A stretch of DNA of 64,000 bases. Source: Cerrena zonata. Lineage: Eukaryota > Basidiomycota > Agaricomycetes > Polyporales > Cerrenaceae. The stretch covers positions 186,001-250,000 of the forward strand of contig JASBNA010000047.1 of the NCBI GenBank assembly GCA_038087015.1, in the 5' to 3' direction. A model generated the notes under the pieces. It did no database searches. It saw only the letters and a program-made list of their open reading frames with translations, and had not been told where the DNA came from. The position numbers were made by a program, and so were the translations under genes. Every line of letters starts with the position of its first letter. The stretch's first letter is position 1. Below, in pieces: positions 34,015-44,513 of this stretch.

Positions 34015-35118
34015 CTAATCGAGAATAGCGTATTTTTGTAAGTGAGAAGGAATTGAATTAAAGAGATTTTTTTCAATCAACCATTTTTTACTGAAAATAC
34101 GATCACTGTATTTATGTGCACTATCAGCTAAAAGAGTAACGACATTTGAATTTTCTGGTAATGATTTAGCAACTTCAATTGCTGCAACAACATTTAATGC
34201 ACCAGTACCACCTAAATATAATCCTTCTTGATCTAATAATTTATATAACATTTCAATTGATTTTGAATCTTCAATTTTGATACTATAATCAATTAAATCT
34301 AAATCTGGTTTTAAATTTTCAGTAATTCTACCTTGACCAATTCCTTCGGTAAATGAAGAACCACCTCTTTGTAAGTCCTTACCTCCAGATTCAATATATG
34401 AATGTAATACACTTCCTGGAGGATCAGCTAAAACACATTGAGTTTTATTATTTGAAATTGTTTTAAGATATCTAGTAACCCCGGCAAATGTACCTCCAGT
34501 ACCAGTTGAACAAGTCCAAGCATCAACTTTCCCATTTAATTGAGCCCATATTTCTGGACCCGTGGTTTCAATATGAGCTTGTCTATTAGCAATATTATCA
34601 AATTGATTTGTCCAAACACTATTTTCTAATTGTTCTGCATGTCTTTTAGCTTGATGATTATAATTATCAGGATTATCATAAGGAACTGCTGGTACTGGGA
34701 AAACTTTTGCTCCTAATAATTTCAAAGTTTCAATCTTGGATTTAGATTGAGTGTTTGGCATATAAATAATACAGTCATATCCTCTTGATCTACAAACATG
34801 AGCTAATCCAATCCCAGTATTACCAGCAGTTCCTTCAATAATAGTTCCACCTGGTTTGATTAATCCTTTGGCTTCAGCATCCTTGATTATAAACAATGCA
34901 GCACGATCTTTGATTGATCCTCCGGGATTCATAAATTCTGCTTTAGCATAAATATTACGACCAATTTCTTTTGAAATCGTTGGTAATTTAAGTAAAGGAG
35001 TGTTACCGATTGCGTTGGAGATACCGTTTTCCGAAGTTAACGGAATGAAGGGGGCTTTGAACTCCGGATTGGCAGATATAGATATATTACGAAGCTGTTG
35101 TTTGAGTCCTCTGATCAT
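34015..35118 (-). CDS. MCY1: Mitochondrial cysteine synthase (Mcy1-like)
   Basis: 367 residues (yeast Mcy1/Ygr012w is 393). PLP enzyme of the O-acetylserine sulfhydrylase fold, on the mitochondrial outer membrane in yeast. The PLP lysine is K70 in [11 protein letters not shown], the substrate loop [10 protein letters not shown] follows, and the phosphate-binding STGTGGT is at about residues 205-211. The N-terminus ([15 protein letters not shown]) is basic and amphipathic, fitting mitochondrial targeting. The C-terminal hydrophobic tail predicted for Mcy1 is weak here. A CACGTGAC box lies 85 bp upstream, as in sulfur-amino-acid genes. Confidence 0.88.
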   Translation of the reverse strand: MIRGLKQQLRNISISANPEFKAPFIPLTSENGISNAIGNTPLLKLPTISKEIGRNIYAKAEFMNPGGSIKDRAALFIIKDAEAKGLIKPGGTIIEGTAGNTGIGLAHVCRSRGYDCIIYMPNTQSKSKIETLKLLGAKVFPVPAVPYDNPDNYNHQAKRHAEQLENSVWTNQFDNIANRQAHIETTGPEIWAQLNGKVDAWTCSTGTGGTFAGVTRYLKTISNNKTQCVLADPPGSVLHSYIESGGKDLQRGGSSFTEGIGQGRITENLKPDLDLIDYSIKIEDSKSIEMLYKLLDQEGLYLGGTGALNVVAAIEVAKSLPENSNVVTLLADSAHKYSDRIFSKKWLIEKNLFNSIPSHLQKYAILD

Positions 35119-35202
35119 TCTTGGTTGGTGAGTAGAGCATTAGCAGCAAACGTTGATGGATTTTTCAAGCTAAACCCTAGCAGGAAAAAGCTCACTCAAT
35201 TG

Positions 35203-35208
35203 CACGTG
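35203..35208. promoter_or_regulatory. CACGTG(AC) box upstream of MCY1
   Basis: GCACGTGAC at 35202-35210, 85 bp before the ATG. Cbf1 with Met4/Met28 uses this site at sulfur metabolism genes in yeasts. Confidence 0.55.
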
Positions 35209-35858
35209 ACGGGCGGTCGCAGAATTCGGATAATACACCCCTACACCAGACCCCTACACCAAAGCCCGCACACCAGGAACCTCACAAGACCAACAATATT
35301 CGGTAATTTTTCGTTTAAACTAAATAAATCCCTTATTAATGTTTTGTCACACTCAAGTTTAAAAAATTATTACGCAAGAGAATCTCATCTGGTAAATGAT
35401 ACAAAATACATTTTGGAAACAACAACACAATCTAACATTTAGAATTCGGTAGGACCCGAAACGACGCATGCCAACCAATGACACTTGCTACAAGGGTTTG
35501 GTCAATATTTTTTGGGCAGAGATCCATAATCATCAACAAAAGAAGAAATAAAACCAGACACACAAAAAAGGGGTAAAAAGAAAAAAAGATGATGATTATA
35601 TACCGAATAGCCGTAAACGAAATCACATTGAATATTCAAATCTGGAAATCCAGCAAAGGTTAATTGTGAGCATGAAAGAAATAAGGAAGAAAATAAAGTA
35701 AAATAAAAGAAAATAGAATGTATCAGGAGTATGTAGAATAATGAAAAAGGCAAAATCATAGACCAAACTTAAAACAGATTGAAATAAAAGGCTCAAATTC
35801 GTAAGTTAATTAGGTCGGGAAGGAGCCCGCGGCAATGAACCATCCCTGAAAAGGTAAT

Positions 35859-35913
35859 TGCTGAACCGGGCGCGAACCCTGCTGAGCACGGCACTCTAGT
35901 GCTAGCAGCAGGT
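35859..35913. other. GC-rich stem-loop island upstream of NRG1
   Basis: In AT-rich surroundings, 35878-35912 can fold into a two-part hairpin: CCTGCTG pairs with CAGCAGG, and inside it AGCAC pairs with GTGCT. On the minus strand a B-box-like GGGTTCGCGCCC follows and TTTT comes 17 bases later, but no complete tRNA cloverleaf can be drawn. Confidence 0.5.
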
Positions 35914-36126
35914 CAAAAAATAAAAAAAAAGTCAAAAAAAGAAATGTGAGGTTTTGCCATGCATGCATGCATGCACGGATGCATGAACAGACAAAATCAG
36001 GCTCGCGATGTGGTATTACATTAAACCTTAAAAAAGATAGACTTGTGTAATTTTCGCAAAAGCATAATAAAAGCTTTTGAATGAAATCGTTTATTTTGTT
36101 GTATTATTTTATTTTGCATTATAATA

Positions 36127-36151
36127 GGTTTTTTTTTTTTTTTTTTTTTTT
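36127..36151. repeat. Poly(T) tract upstream of NRG1
   Basis: Uninterrupted T run of about 24-25 bases, 140 bp before the NRG1 ATG. Confidence 0.9.
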
Positions 36152-36287
36152 CCTTTTTATTTTTTTAAAATAAATGTTTCATGTCATTGTTAACTCAAAT
36201 CACTAACATCTCCCTTAAGATATATTTATATCAGGTAATTTTCCAATATCTTTCAATTAATCATTAAATTCTTTGGCTCTATACAAG

Positions 36288-36980
36288 ATGTTCTATTCAC
36301 ATACTCCAACATACAACAACATTAAACATCCACAACCACAACCAACCAAATTACCTAGTTTCAATGAATTATTAACTAGTATTCCATTACCAAATGATTT
36401 TTATCAACAACAACAGCAACAACAACAACAACAACAATATCATAAGTCAATTAGCTCTACACCACCAACATCAACCACTAGTATGAGCAATTACTATCCA
36501 ACTCCTCAATCAAGTACATCTAGTGCTAGTTCAAATCATTTCCAACCACAACCAATTCATTATATTCCATTACAAATACAGCCAATTCCTCAATATTACC
36601 CTCAAAAAAATACAGCCAATGTGAGCGTATCACCTAAAACAGTACTTGATCAAAGTTTTGAAATCCCCACTCCACCACCATCATCAACGGATTATTCAAT
36701 ACGATCATTTACTCCAGAAACACCAACTACAAATAAGGATAAAGTTACCAAAAGAAAACATATTTGTAAAACCTGTACTAGATCATTTACCACTAGTGGA
36801 CATTTAGCAAGACATAATAGAATCCACACTGGGGAAAGAAAACACATATGTCCCTGGCCAACTTGTGATGCTAGATTTGCAAGACAAGATAATTGTATGC
36901 AACATTATAAAACTCATACAAATGGTAAAAACAAAAGAAGTAAATTAAATTTTAAAAATTCTAACTTGTTGAGCAAGTAA
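36288..36980 (+). CDS. NRG1: Nrg1-type C2H2 zinc-finger repressor
   Basis: 230 residues from the ATG at 36288; the in-frame sequence before it has no ATG. Transcriptional repressor that recruits Tup1. In C. albicans Nrg1 blocks filamentous growth, and in baker's yeast it represses glucose-repressed genes. Two C2H2 fingers lie at the C-terminus: CKTCTRSFTTSGHLARHNRIH and, after the TGERKH linker, CPWPTCDARFARQDNCMQHY..H, followed by a basic tail. The N-terminal conserved block LPSFNELLTSIPLPN is present, then polyglutamine (36406-36437) and serine/threonine/proline-rich sequence. The first finger matches the Nrg1/Nrg2 subfamily very closely. NRG2 would be the alternative. Confidence 0.87.
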   Translation: MFYSHTPTYNNIKHPQPQPTKLPSFNELLTSIPLPNDFYQQQQQQQQQQQYHKSISSTPPTSTTSMSNYYPTPQSSTSSASSNHFQPQPIHYIPLQIQPIPQYYPQKNTANVSVSPKTVLDQSFEIPTPPPSSTDYSIRSFTPETPTTNKDKVTKRKHICKTCTRSFTTSGHLARHNRIHTGERKHICPWPTCDARFARQDNCMQHYKTHTNGKNKRSKLNFKNSNLLSK

Positions 36981-37868
36981 TTTCATTTCCTTTTTCTCTT
37001 TTCTTTATTACGTTTCTTTCATTTCTCTGGGTTTATAGTTTTGTCAATGTCAATGGTTCTTTTAATATTTTTCATTGTATTTATTGTCTTTATTGTTCAT
37101 AAAACAATTTCAATTACCCCTAGGTAGATTGACTGTTCGCGGTAGCCTCCGAAGGCGCATTTATTTACGAGATTGGCCATTGATGACCAAACACACCACT
37201 TCATTTACAGCCTTGAGTAACTGAATAAATTCATTAACCAAATTATCAAATAACTGAATAGCTCAATTGAACGAATATCTAGCCTGTTACCTTATCCAAA
37301 TTTAAGCTGACATTCCAGGGATAGTGTCTGCATCACGGTGTACATGGTACATGACAAGCTGTTACCGGCGTTGCATAGGGGGGTGCGCTGAACAACCGAG
37401 CTCTGTGCAGGCCGCGGCCCCAAATTCCCACACTCTCGCAGATCGTCAACCTTCAACTACGAGTACTAAACGCTAGATCATCGATGCATTAGTTAGAGCA
37501 AAGTCTGGTTACCTGAGCACCTCCCGCGCACGGCATTTTAGCTACTCACTACCCTGTACAGGTTACATTGGTAATCTCTGCACTGGTGATATTTCCATTT
37601 GTGTGCATTGAAAGGGTTCAGTTGGCTGGACAACTCGGCCTTGGGATCCGGGCTGGGATCAGGGTTTGTTTGATCCGCAGCACGTGATTCTGTTTACGAA
37701 AAAATAACATAAATCCTTTCTAGCAACTTACGTAATCAGGAATGTGCCTTAATTCTCCTCTAGACCCTTCATTTCGCCGCAACTGATAAGCAATGTCCAA
37801 TCACTTGAGCTTATATATATTTATTGTTGTATTGTATTATTGTATTATTGTATTATTTTTTTTAAAAT
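36981..37868. other. Convergent intergenic region NRG1/F-box gene
   Basis: 888 bases between two 3' ends. No gene seen although the middle (37380-37700) is relatively GC-rich for the window, with GCCGCGGCC and CACGTG (37681-37686). An unusually long gap for convergent genes in this window. Confidence 0.5.
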
Positions 37869-39677
37869 CTATGTATCATCATGGATGTTACTGAAGAAGG
37901 CAGTACCATTTAGTTCATGGTCAAAATGATAAACCAAACCATTTATAAGTAGTTTGTTCAATTGGAAAGAAGTAGATCCATCATTCTCATCGTTTATACC
38001 GCCAATTACAACGTCTTCGGCGTTGCCGCGATTTAAATTGATCATTTTGAGAATTAAATCGTTGACATAATGAGAATGCAGATGGTAATTTTATTATGGA
38101 ACGGGATATTGTAAAACTTACAATCGTTGGGACAAGACTCGGCGTCAAAGTATAGTTCTTCGTCAATGGGGTCTTTATCGTCTTCGAAATCCGCTTCTTC
38201 GTAATTCTTATAATTTAAGCATTTAAACGGAATTGAAAATTGATTTTGGTGGAAATCCCAACTTATATTTTTCAACGGTTTCGCATTTATTAAAAAATCT
38301 CCGATTAATTCATCAAATGTCAATCTTGAACTTAATTTAGTGGAAATAACACTAATTAAATTGCAAGTTATTAAATCTTTATATAGTTCAGTTTTGAAAT
38401 TATAGTACTTGTGATGGATTAGGAATTCATCCAATAACCCCAAGTATTTAGTACAATGAGCACACTTACATCCGTTCCACATAAGCACATTCATTGCCGG
38501 TTCATAACAGGATAAACTGGTGACTAAATTAGGGTAAAATAAGTTAATTCCCTGTTGATTAGTTAAAAAATTGGGTAATATTTTGCCGTATAACTTTTCT
38601 CTTCTCAAGTAATTCCCCTCGTATCCGTCATTTATAATTCCCTCGTTATTGGGATTATGACGTATTGATAAGTTGGTCAATTTAGTTTGGTTGAAGAGTT
38701 TCCTAATGTAATTGAAAATGGTTATATCCCATTTTTCGTTATTTTCATGATTAGTCAACTTGGCATTGGTATTTTGAATGATTAGTACCGTATCAAGACT
38801 AGGGTATTCGAATTGACTCAAATCGTAGCACGTTTGTTGACATTGTAATTCATTACATCCAATTGATAATTGTAACTGTTTGATATTATCAAAATTGATA
38901 AACGGTAATTCATGGGGATAATGCGAATGGTAATAATTGAATTTTTGCAATTTGAATTTAAATGGCTTAATTCGAAAAGCACTCATTGAAATATTTTATT
39001 GCTTGTCCGTATAATACTTCATCGTTTATAATGATTAAACTATCCAAAGATAATTTCCCAAAATCATAGTAGTGGAAATCACTTTTCTCCTTAAATGTAA
39101 TCATCAACTCCCGTTCATTACCCCGAATTAAATTGAAATCTTCAATACTATCGATAATAACCGACTCTAACTTGAATTCACTAACTAGTTTCTTATACTT
39201 GATCAACTTTCTCAATTTATGATTCGTATAGATTTTTTTCAAGTTACTCTTTAAACTGGACAAAACTTCAAATAACTTGTTCATTTCCTTAATGGTATCA
39301 GTCTTATACTTATGTTCATCAATATAAATCTCCTCGATATACTCTGCTAACTCATGGTTTACACTAATGGCCAAAATCAAAGCAGTTATTCGTACTTTTA
39401 ATAATTTTTCATGGGTTTCATAATCATTTGATGTCGATTGAAACCCATACAATACCGTCTCGTTACTATCAAGATAGTCGATCTTATAATGTTTAGCCTC
39501 CCTAGGTTTGGCAACCAATATTGGATCGATCTGAATCGAAATCTTCCTATAAAGTTTTTTCAATCCCGGTTGATAAAATTGATAATTAGTTAACATCAAA
39601 TTAATCACATCTTGTTGCGGTAAATACCCAATTACCCGCTCAATCACCCGGTTAGGCAACTCACTAAACTCAACCAT
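37869..39677 (-). CDS. F-box protein, two frameshifts
   Basis: Reads as one gene of about 602 residues in three frame segments: about 39677-38975, 38985-38086 and 38084-37869. The N-terminus begins MVEFSELPNRVIERVIGYLP, a clear F-box (residues about 2-42) for binding Skp1 in SCF ubiquitin ligases. The rest is a leucine/asparagine-rich solenoid-like region. A CxC..C cluster (NGCKCAHCTKYLG) is notable. The first break (one extra base, near 38980) and the second (one base missing, near 38085) are each bridged smoothly: the final frame gives HSHYVNDLILKMINLN and runs to a stop at 37869. I know no named orthologue. Two GTCACATGAC boxes lie about 100 bp upstream. Confidence 0.7.
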
Positions 39678-39772
39678 ACTCAACGGCTCCTTCTTTCTAG
39701 TCAGTATATTTTCAACTATGGCCAACCCAACATTTCTAAAAAGCACCTCTGGAAGGATGGGTAGGTGTCTGG

Positions 39773-39797
39773 GTCACATGACACCGCGTCACATGAC
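39773..39797. promoter_or_regulatory. Paired GTCACATGAC boxes
   Basis: Two identical copies at 39773-39782 and 39788-39797, 15 bp apart start to start, 96-120 bp upstream of the F-box gene ATG. The word is an imperfect form of the Cbf1 palindrome. Confidence 0.5.
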
Positions 39798-39900
39798 CTC
39801 CGTTCTACAAATTTTTATTAATCGTAAATTACATATATTGAAATGAATATTAAATGATATAAACTTTTAATGGAATAATTCGCTGTTTAGTAGGAATAGC

Positions 39901-40080
39901 TTACTCATCCTTGATCCCTAAAATGGCTCTACCAGTATAATATAATGGACCAATGGTGGAAACAGTAAACATGGCATAAAATCCCCAGACTAATGGCTTG
40001 GAAAATCTACCTCTGTACCATAATCTTTGGTTGGAGTTTTGGTATTGTCTTTGTAATTTGATAATTCTTTGTGGATCCAT
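39901..40080 (-). CDS. COX7: Cytochrome c oxidase subunit 7
   Basis: 59 residues, easily missed because of its size. Small single-pass subunit of mitochondrial complex IV. The translation begins MDPQRIIKLQRQYQNSN and continues with the Cox7 pattern: PLWW-like RLWYRG, one membrane segment (about residues 31-50, VWGFYAMFTVSTIGPLYYTG) and the GIK-containing end (RAILGIKDE). Yeast Cox7 has 60 residues and the same order of features. No intron or targeting peptide, as in yeast Cox7. Confidence 0.88.
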   Translation of the reverse strand: MDPQRIIKLQRQYQNSNQRLWYRGRFSKPLVWGFYAMFTVSTIGPLYYTGRAILGIKDE

Positions 40081-40229
40081 CTTGATGTTAAAGAATAGCT
40101 AGCAGATTATAAAAGATACAAGTCTTTTAGAATTTATCAGTTCATTTTTTTTTTTCCCTTTCGAAGAGAACAAAAAAAAAGGTAAATTATTGGTCAAACT
40201 ATTTTTGCCGTGCACACACGACCCAGTTA

Positions 40230-41491
40230 TCAATCACTATATCCATCGTAGTCTTCACCGTCGCCGTAGTCTTCACTGTCGCCATAGTCTTCGCCGTCAT
40301 CGCCATAGTCATCATTGTCATCGTAGCCATCACCATCGTAGTCGTCGTCGTATTCGTTGTATCCGTCGCTGTTGCCTCCGTCTTGGAAGCTTTCAGGACC
40401 GCTCTCATATTCATCTTCACTAGGTACTTGAAGAGCTCCATCGTTGCCAGATATATTAGAGTTGTCTTCTTCACTAGAGATCAGTATGCTAACAGGCCGC
40501 CTTGGACCTTCGTCTTCGTCACTGGATATACGGATACTAGCAGGTCTACTTGGACCTTCTTCTTCGTCACTCGAGATGTGAATAACTCCCCGTCTCTGTA
40601 TAGGTCTATCGTCGTCAGAATCATCGTAGGCTGCCTGTTGCATGTCATGCTCATGTTCTTGCAGTAGAAGGTCCCTTAATCTTCCATCCACGAAAGGCTC
40701 AGAATCCCGACTTTGCACTGATCCATCATCATCATCAAATCCTCTCCAACTAGTTCCCCCACTAACGGAGTTATTATCTCCTGATGATAAATAATCGTTT
40801 TCGCTATCGTTGAGATCATTTGAAATTGCCGCCATGTCTCGTTCATCAATGAAACTATCTTGGGAATCATATTCATTTGGTTCTCCTTCATCTTCATCTT
40901 CTCCATGTCCTACCTCCGTATAGCACAATTTCTTCTTCATCTTCATTATAAGCATCACCATCTTCAGAATCATAATAAGCGTCATCTCGAGGTATACGAA
41001 ACCGACTACCACAATGTAAACAGCTGGACCCATGTGCTTCCCAATGACAATTCCCACATCTAGGTACTCCATCGGATCGATCGATTAACGTTAACGTTGA
41101 TTTGAATGCATCGCCAAATAACCTCTTGTTTCGCAAAATCATCTTCATACTCTTCTAGCATACTCGTTTGATGTCTTAATCGTGGTTTGGTATCTTCTTT
41201 ACTTAATTCAAGCATCATTTGAAATATATTCTTACTTATTTGCTTTAATTGAAGATTAATCACTGGAGCATATTCAAAATCTTTTCTACATGTCGGACAA
41301 TTCACCTTATTCTCAAACCATGACTTTAAGCATCCATAACAGAATGAATGTCCACATGATGCTAGAAATGGAACATGCATTATCTCTGAGCAAATTGCAC
41401 ACTCTAAGGTATCGGTGATCGAGTCTAGTAGACTCACCTTCTTATCATTTCCCATAGCTCCCCATAACTCACTATTCTCGCCCTTCAGCAT
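40230..41491 (-). CDS. PSH1: RING E3 ligase, Psh1-like, two frameshifts
   Basis: Three frame segments (41491 to about 41122; about 41120 to 40915; about 40915 to 40230) together give about 419 residues, near yeast Psh1 (406). A C3HC4 RING begins CAICSEIMHVPFLASCGHSF and ends CPTCRKDF (about residues 28-70). A second zinc-binding block CGNCHWEAHGSSCLHCGSR (about 135-155) and a long acidic, serine-rich tail with SSDEEEGP and GDG/YDD repeats follow. Psh1 ubiquitinates excess centromeric histone Cse4. The RING, the CxxCHW block after DGVPR and the acidic tail agree with it. One extra base near 41122 and another near 40915 break the frame; if real, the acidic tail would be lost. Name is moderately supported. 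Confidence 0.65.
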
Positions 41492-41674
41492 ATTAACCTC
41501 TATTGGTATAACCAAGGTACTGGAAGTATGTGATCCATCTACTGAGACCGTTTTATTTCTGGTGATGTTGTGTGCACGGCCAAAAAAAATTTACATCTTA
41601 TTGCAAAAATTATATAAAAGATCTATCATTAATATATATATATATTTATTTATAGGTATAAGTATATACATGAT

Positions 41675-44092
41675 CTATAAGCGTCTCTCGTCAGTTTCGT
41701 TTAAGCTTTTGTTGATCCAGTCATTGAAAAATCCAAACATATCTTTGATCTTACTAGTTAGATCTAGTTTATCTTGTTCTAATCTTAATTCAACATCACC
41801 AATAAAACCATGTAGTCTATCGATAAGTTGTTTCAAATCTTCGTTGGATGATTGATCCTTTTTTGATTTCTGTACCAACTTTCTCTCAATGTGTCGACAG
41901 TTATGGGATAAAAATGGGCTCAATATATTACCATCAATTGGGAAGTTATTAATTTGTTCAATCATCTTCCTAAACTCTCCATTATTCATGTGATTTCTCA
42001 AACCAATGTTAAGAGCAAACATTTTTTGTTTATCTGTCATGTCATCTTGATCAATACTTGACAATAATTGACTGGTTTCTTCGTATAAGTATTTATTCAT
42101 CATGATTCTCGATAAGAAGATCTTATGTTTGACACTTAAATTATTGCTGTTAACAAATCTCACCAAATCATCTTTTGAAACTCTTGATAACTGTAAATTA
42201 AGTACATCTAAATCAAATTTATGTTTGTATAATCTTGTTGTCCATAGTAAAGAGTAAATCATATTTCTTTTTTGCTTTCCGCATCTTCTAAAAGTATTTT
42301 CTAACATTTTATAATCAGGCTTAATACCCTTTCTTAATATATCTTGGAACCCTTTATTTATTCTGAATTCAATTTGTCTTTCGTGTTGTAAAACTCTTCC
42401 GTTTAACGGATCAATTGCCCATTTAAGATCACTCCATTCTGATTGGTCGTATTTCTTAGTGTTGATTTCAGGTAATTTCAAATTATATGGAGTTAAACGA
42501 GATTCTATTTTACTGATTTGACATTTCTCCAAGATTAATGCTTTTGATTCTAATGATAACTTAGAATTGTTCGTTACCCAATTTTGGAAACCCTCATCAA
42601 AGTTCACCGCATGGTAAGGATATGTTTGAACAAAGGTTTTATAAACTTTGAATAAGAAATCATGATTAAATGTTAGCCCATTCTCTTGTTCCATTGTTGA
42701 TGTACTGGTGATGAAGTTGATTAGCGTCAAGAAATTCTCTGATCTGACATAAAAATTGATAAGAATATTTAAAAATTCATCATTGAATGGGATGTCATCC
42801 TTTTTCATCTTGATTATAATGAACTGAATCATCTTAATGTTTGAATGCTTAGCAAGAAAGGTTAATATTTCGTTATAAAACTTAGTTAAATCTTTGACAT
42901 CATTAATTGACTTGCAAATTTCATCAATCTTGAGCAAATCATGTTGAGTTATTGGTTTCTTTGGATTTACCGGATCACGCTTGATAATTTCATTTTGTAA
43001 TTTTGTTGATTGTATCAAGTAATGGTCATTTAATGATTTGGATTCAATATATTGATGAATTTTCGAAACCTCTTCGTTTGTACCAAACTTATAGTTTTCT
43101 TTTAAAATTAAGTCAATGGTGGATATATTTGGGTCCTCACAGTTATTTGACTTTATCCAAATATCAAAGATCGAATTGATGTTTTCAAAGATAGAATCAA
43201 CTTTAATGAATTGATAAATAACGACCTCTAAAAGTCTAGAACTCAAACTTTTCAGGATTCCAATCAAGCTCAGAAACAAATTTTTAGCAAATTCAACCTC
43301 ATAGTTAATTATAAATCCACTCATTATATAACTTAAAGTTTTGGACGAATACGTTGAGTTCTTCAAGTACATATATAGAAATCTTTGTAGTCTAGTTAGA
43401 TCATTCATATGATAACATAGCCAAATATAATTCTCTTGAAAGTACTGATCATTCAAATATCGACACTCATGTATTCGACATATTTCGTATAAATGAGGTA
43501 AATCAGAGTATATCCGTCGGTGAGTTCGAACTTTATCAAGCTCCTTGATTCCTTTGAATCTAGGGGTCTCTATCACTTCATCTTTTTCCAAATTCTCAAC
43601 TTTTTCGTTTGCTTTGGATATGATTTCGTTTAGAATATTTACAGGTAATTCATATCTATGCAATTTGATCAAGTCAAGAATCAGTTTGAAATCGTCTTGC
43701 CGAAGAAAGCCAGCTATCTTATGATGCAAATGGGGATGATCCTTCTTTTTTTGGTCATCAATTGAAAGTTGAGTTGGTATACTTAAAGTTTGCGATATTT
43801 CATGAGCATAAACTGCTGATGGGGGTAAAGTATTGAATTTTTTATTATCATCTTTTGAACCTTGACTTTCATATTCTTCCTGCAACGTTACCAAACTATT
43901 AAAGATCTGTGAGGGTATTGTTTTACCCGTCTTCATCAACCAATGAGTATAAGATGCATCTAATAATTGGGAATTCGTGCAAAACGGATGAACTGAAGAC
44001 CTGAAAACTGGTCTTTTTGACGGATGCTTGAAATTCCTTATGTTGAATATCAAGTTCTGACATGTCCTTTTGAAAGGGTTAACTGCAGACAT
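41675..44092 (-). CDS. Mitochondrial PPR-like RNA-binding protein
   Basis: 805 residues from the ATG at 44090-44092. The N-terminus MSAVNPFKRTCQNLIFNIRN is basic without acids, a good mitochondrial targeting sequence. The body is all-helical with degenerate about-35-residue repeats, as in yeast mitochondrial PPR proteins that stabilise or translate mitochondrial mRNAs or rRNA (Dmr1/Ccm1, Aep3, Rmd9 and relatives). I cannot tell which one this is. No catalytic motif is seen. Divergent from the PEX8-like gene. Confidence 0.55.
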   Translation of the reverse strand: MSAVNPFKRTCQNLIFNIRNFKHPSKRPVFRSSVHPFCTNSQLLDASYTHWLMKTGKTIPSQIFNSLVTLQEEYESQGSKDDNKKFNTLPPSAVYAHEISQTLSIPTQLSIDDQKKKDHPHLHHKIAGFLRQDDFKLILDLIKLHRYELPVNILNEIISKANEKVENLEKDEVIETPRFKGIKELDKVRTHRRIYSDLPHLYEICRIHECRYLNDQYFQENYIWLCYHMNDLTRLQRFLYMYLKNSTYSSKTLSYIMSGFIINYEVEFAKNLFLSLIGILKSLSSRLLEVVIYQFIKVDSIFENINSIFDIWIKSNNCEDPNISTIDLILKENYKFGTNEEVSKIHQYIESKSLNDHYLIQSTKLQNEIIKRDPVNPKKPITQHDLLKIDEICKSINDVKDLTKFYNEILTFLAKHSNIKMIQFIIIKMKKDDIPFNDEFLNILINFYVRSENFLTLINFITSTSTMEQENGLTFNHDFLFKVYKTFVQTYPYHAVNFDEGFQNWVTNNSKLSLESKALILEKCQISKIESRLTPYNLKLPEINTKKYDQSEWSDLKWAIDPLNGRVLQHERQIEFRINKGFQDILRKGIKPDYKMLENTFRRCGKQKRNMIYSLLWTTRLYKHKFDLDVLNLQLSRVSKDDLVRFVNSNNLSVKHKIFLSRIMMNKYLYEETSQLLSSIDQDDMTDKQKMFALNIGLRNHMNNGEFRKMIEQINNFPIDGNILSPFLSHNCRHIERKLVQKSKKDQSSNEDLKQLIDRLHGFIGDVELRLEQDKLDLTSKIKDMFGFFNDWINKSLNETDERRL

Positions 44093-44513
44093 GCTGTACC
44101 ATGGATATGAATAAATATGCAAAAATCGATAAGGAATCAACTAAAGAAATGAATAAATTAACTTGGAAACAAAAAAAAAAAAACCAAAGAACGTAAAAAC
44201 TTAACTGTAGTGAATGCGATACCTATTGAATTAACAACAAGTAGGGGGAAGCCAATTCGGCAAGGTTGAGGTCTTGAACAGTCTAAAAGTATATAAAATC
44301 TATTCAGTTCACCTTGATGATGCCATTTTTTCAGTACTATTTTTTTTTTTTCGTTTTTTCCATCCAATGTCCGTAATGCGATTCGTAACATAAAAGATCC
44401 GGACACCAGATAAAAAGATTCTAATAAATCATGCCCTCGGTACTAATTCTGAAAAACTGGAGTAGAAGTTAAGGCCAACTACTTCATTTTGAAAGGAATT
44501 AGAGGTTAAAAGA
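44093..44513. promoter_or_regulatory. Divergent promoter, PPR-like/PEX8-like
   Basis: 421 bases between divergent starts with A/T runs near 44170 and 44340. No convincing gene. Confidence 0.5.

Larger units (their letters stand above)
35119..36287. promoter_or_regulatory. MCY1/NRG1 divergent intergenic region
   Basis: 1.17 kb, mostly the NRG1 upstream region. Holds the Cbf1-type box, a GC-rich structured island (35815-35915), a (GCAT)n microsatellite (35958-35974) and a long T run (36127-36151). No gene seen. Confidence 0.55.

Noticed and set aside
35815..35915. A tRNA gene on the minus strand
   Set aside because: The GGTTCG word and TTTT are present, but the T-stem does not pair, position 58 is not A, and no acceptor or D-arm fits.
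38967..38986. Two separate genes overlapping by 20 bases
   Set aside because: The second ORF has no N-terminal domain of its own, and together they make one F-box protein with a frame change.
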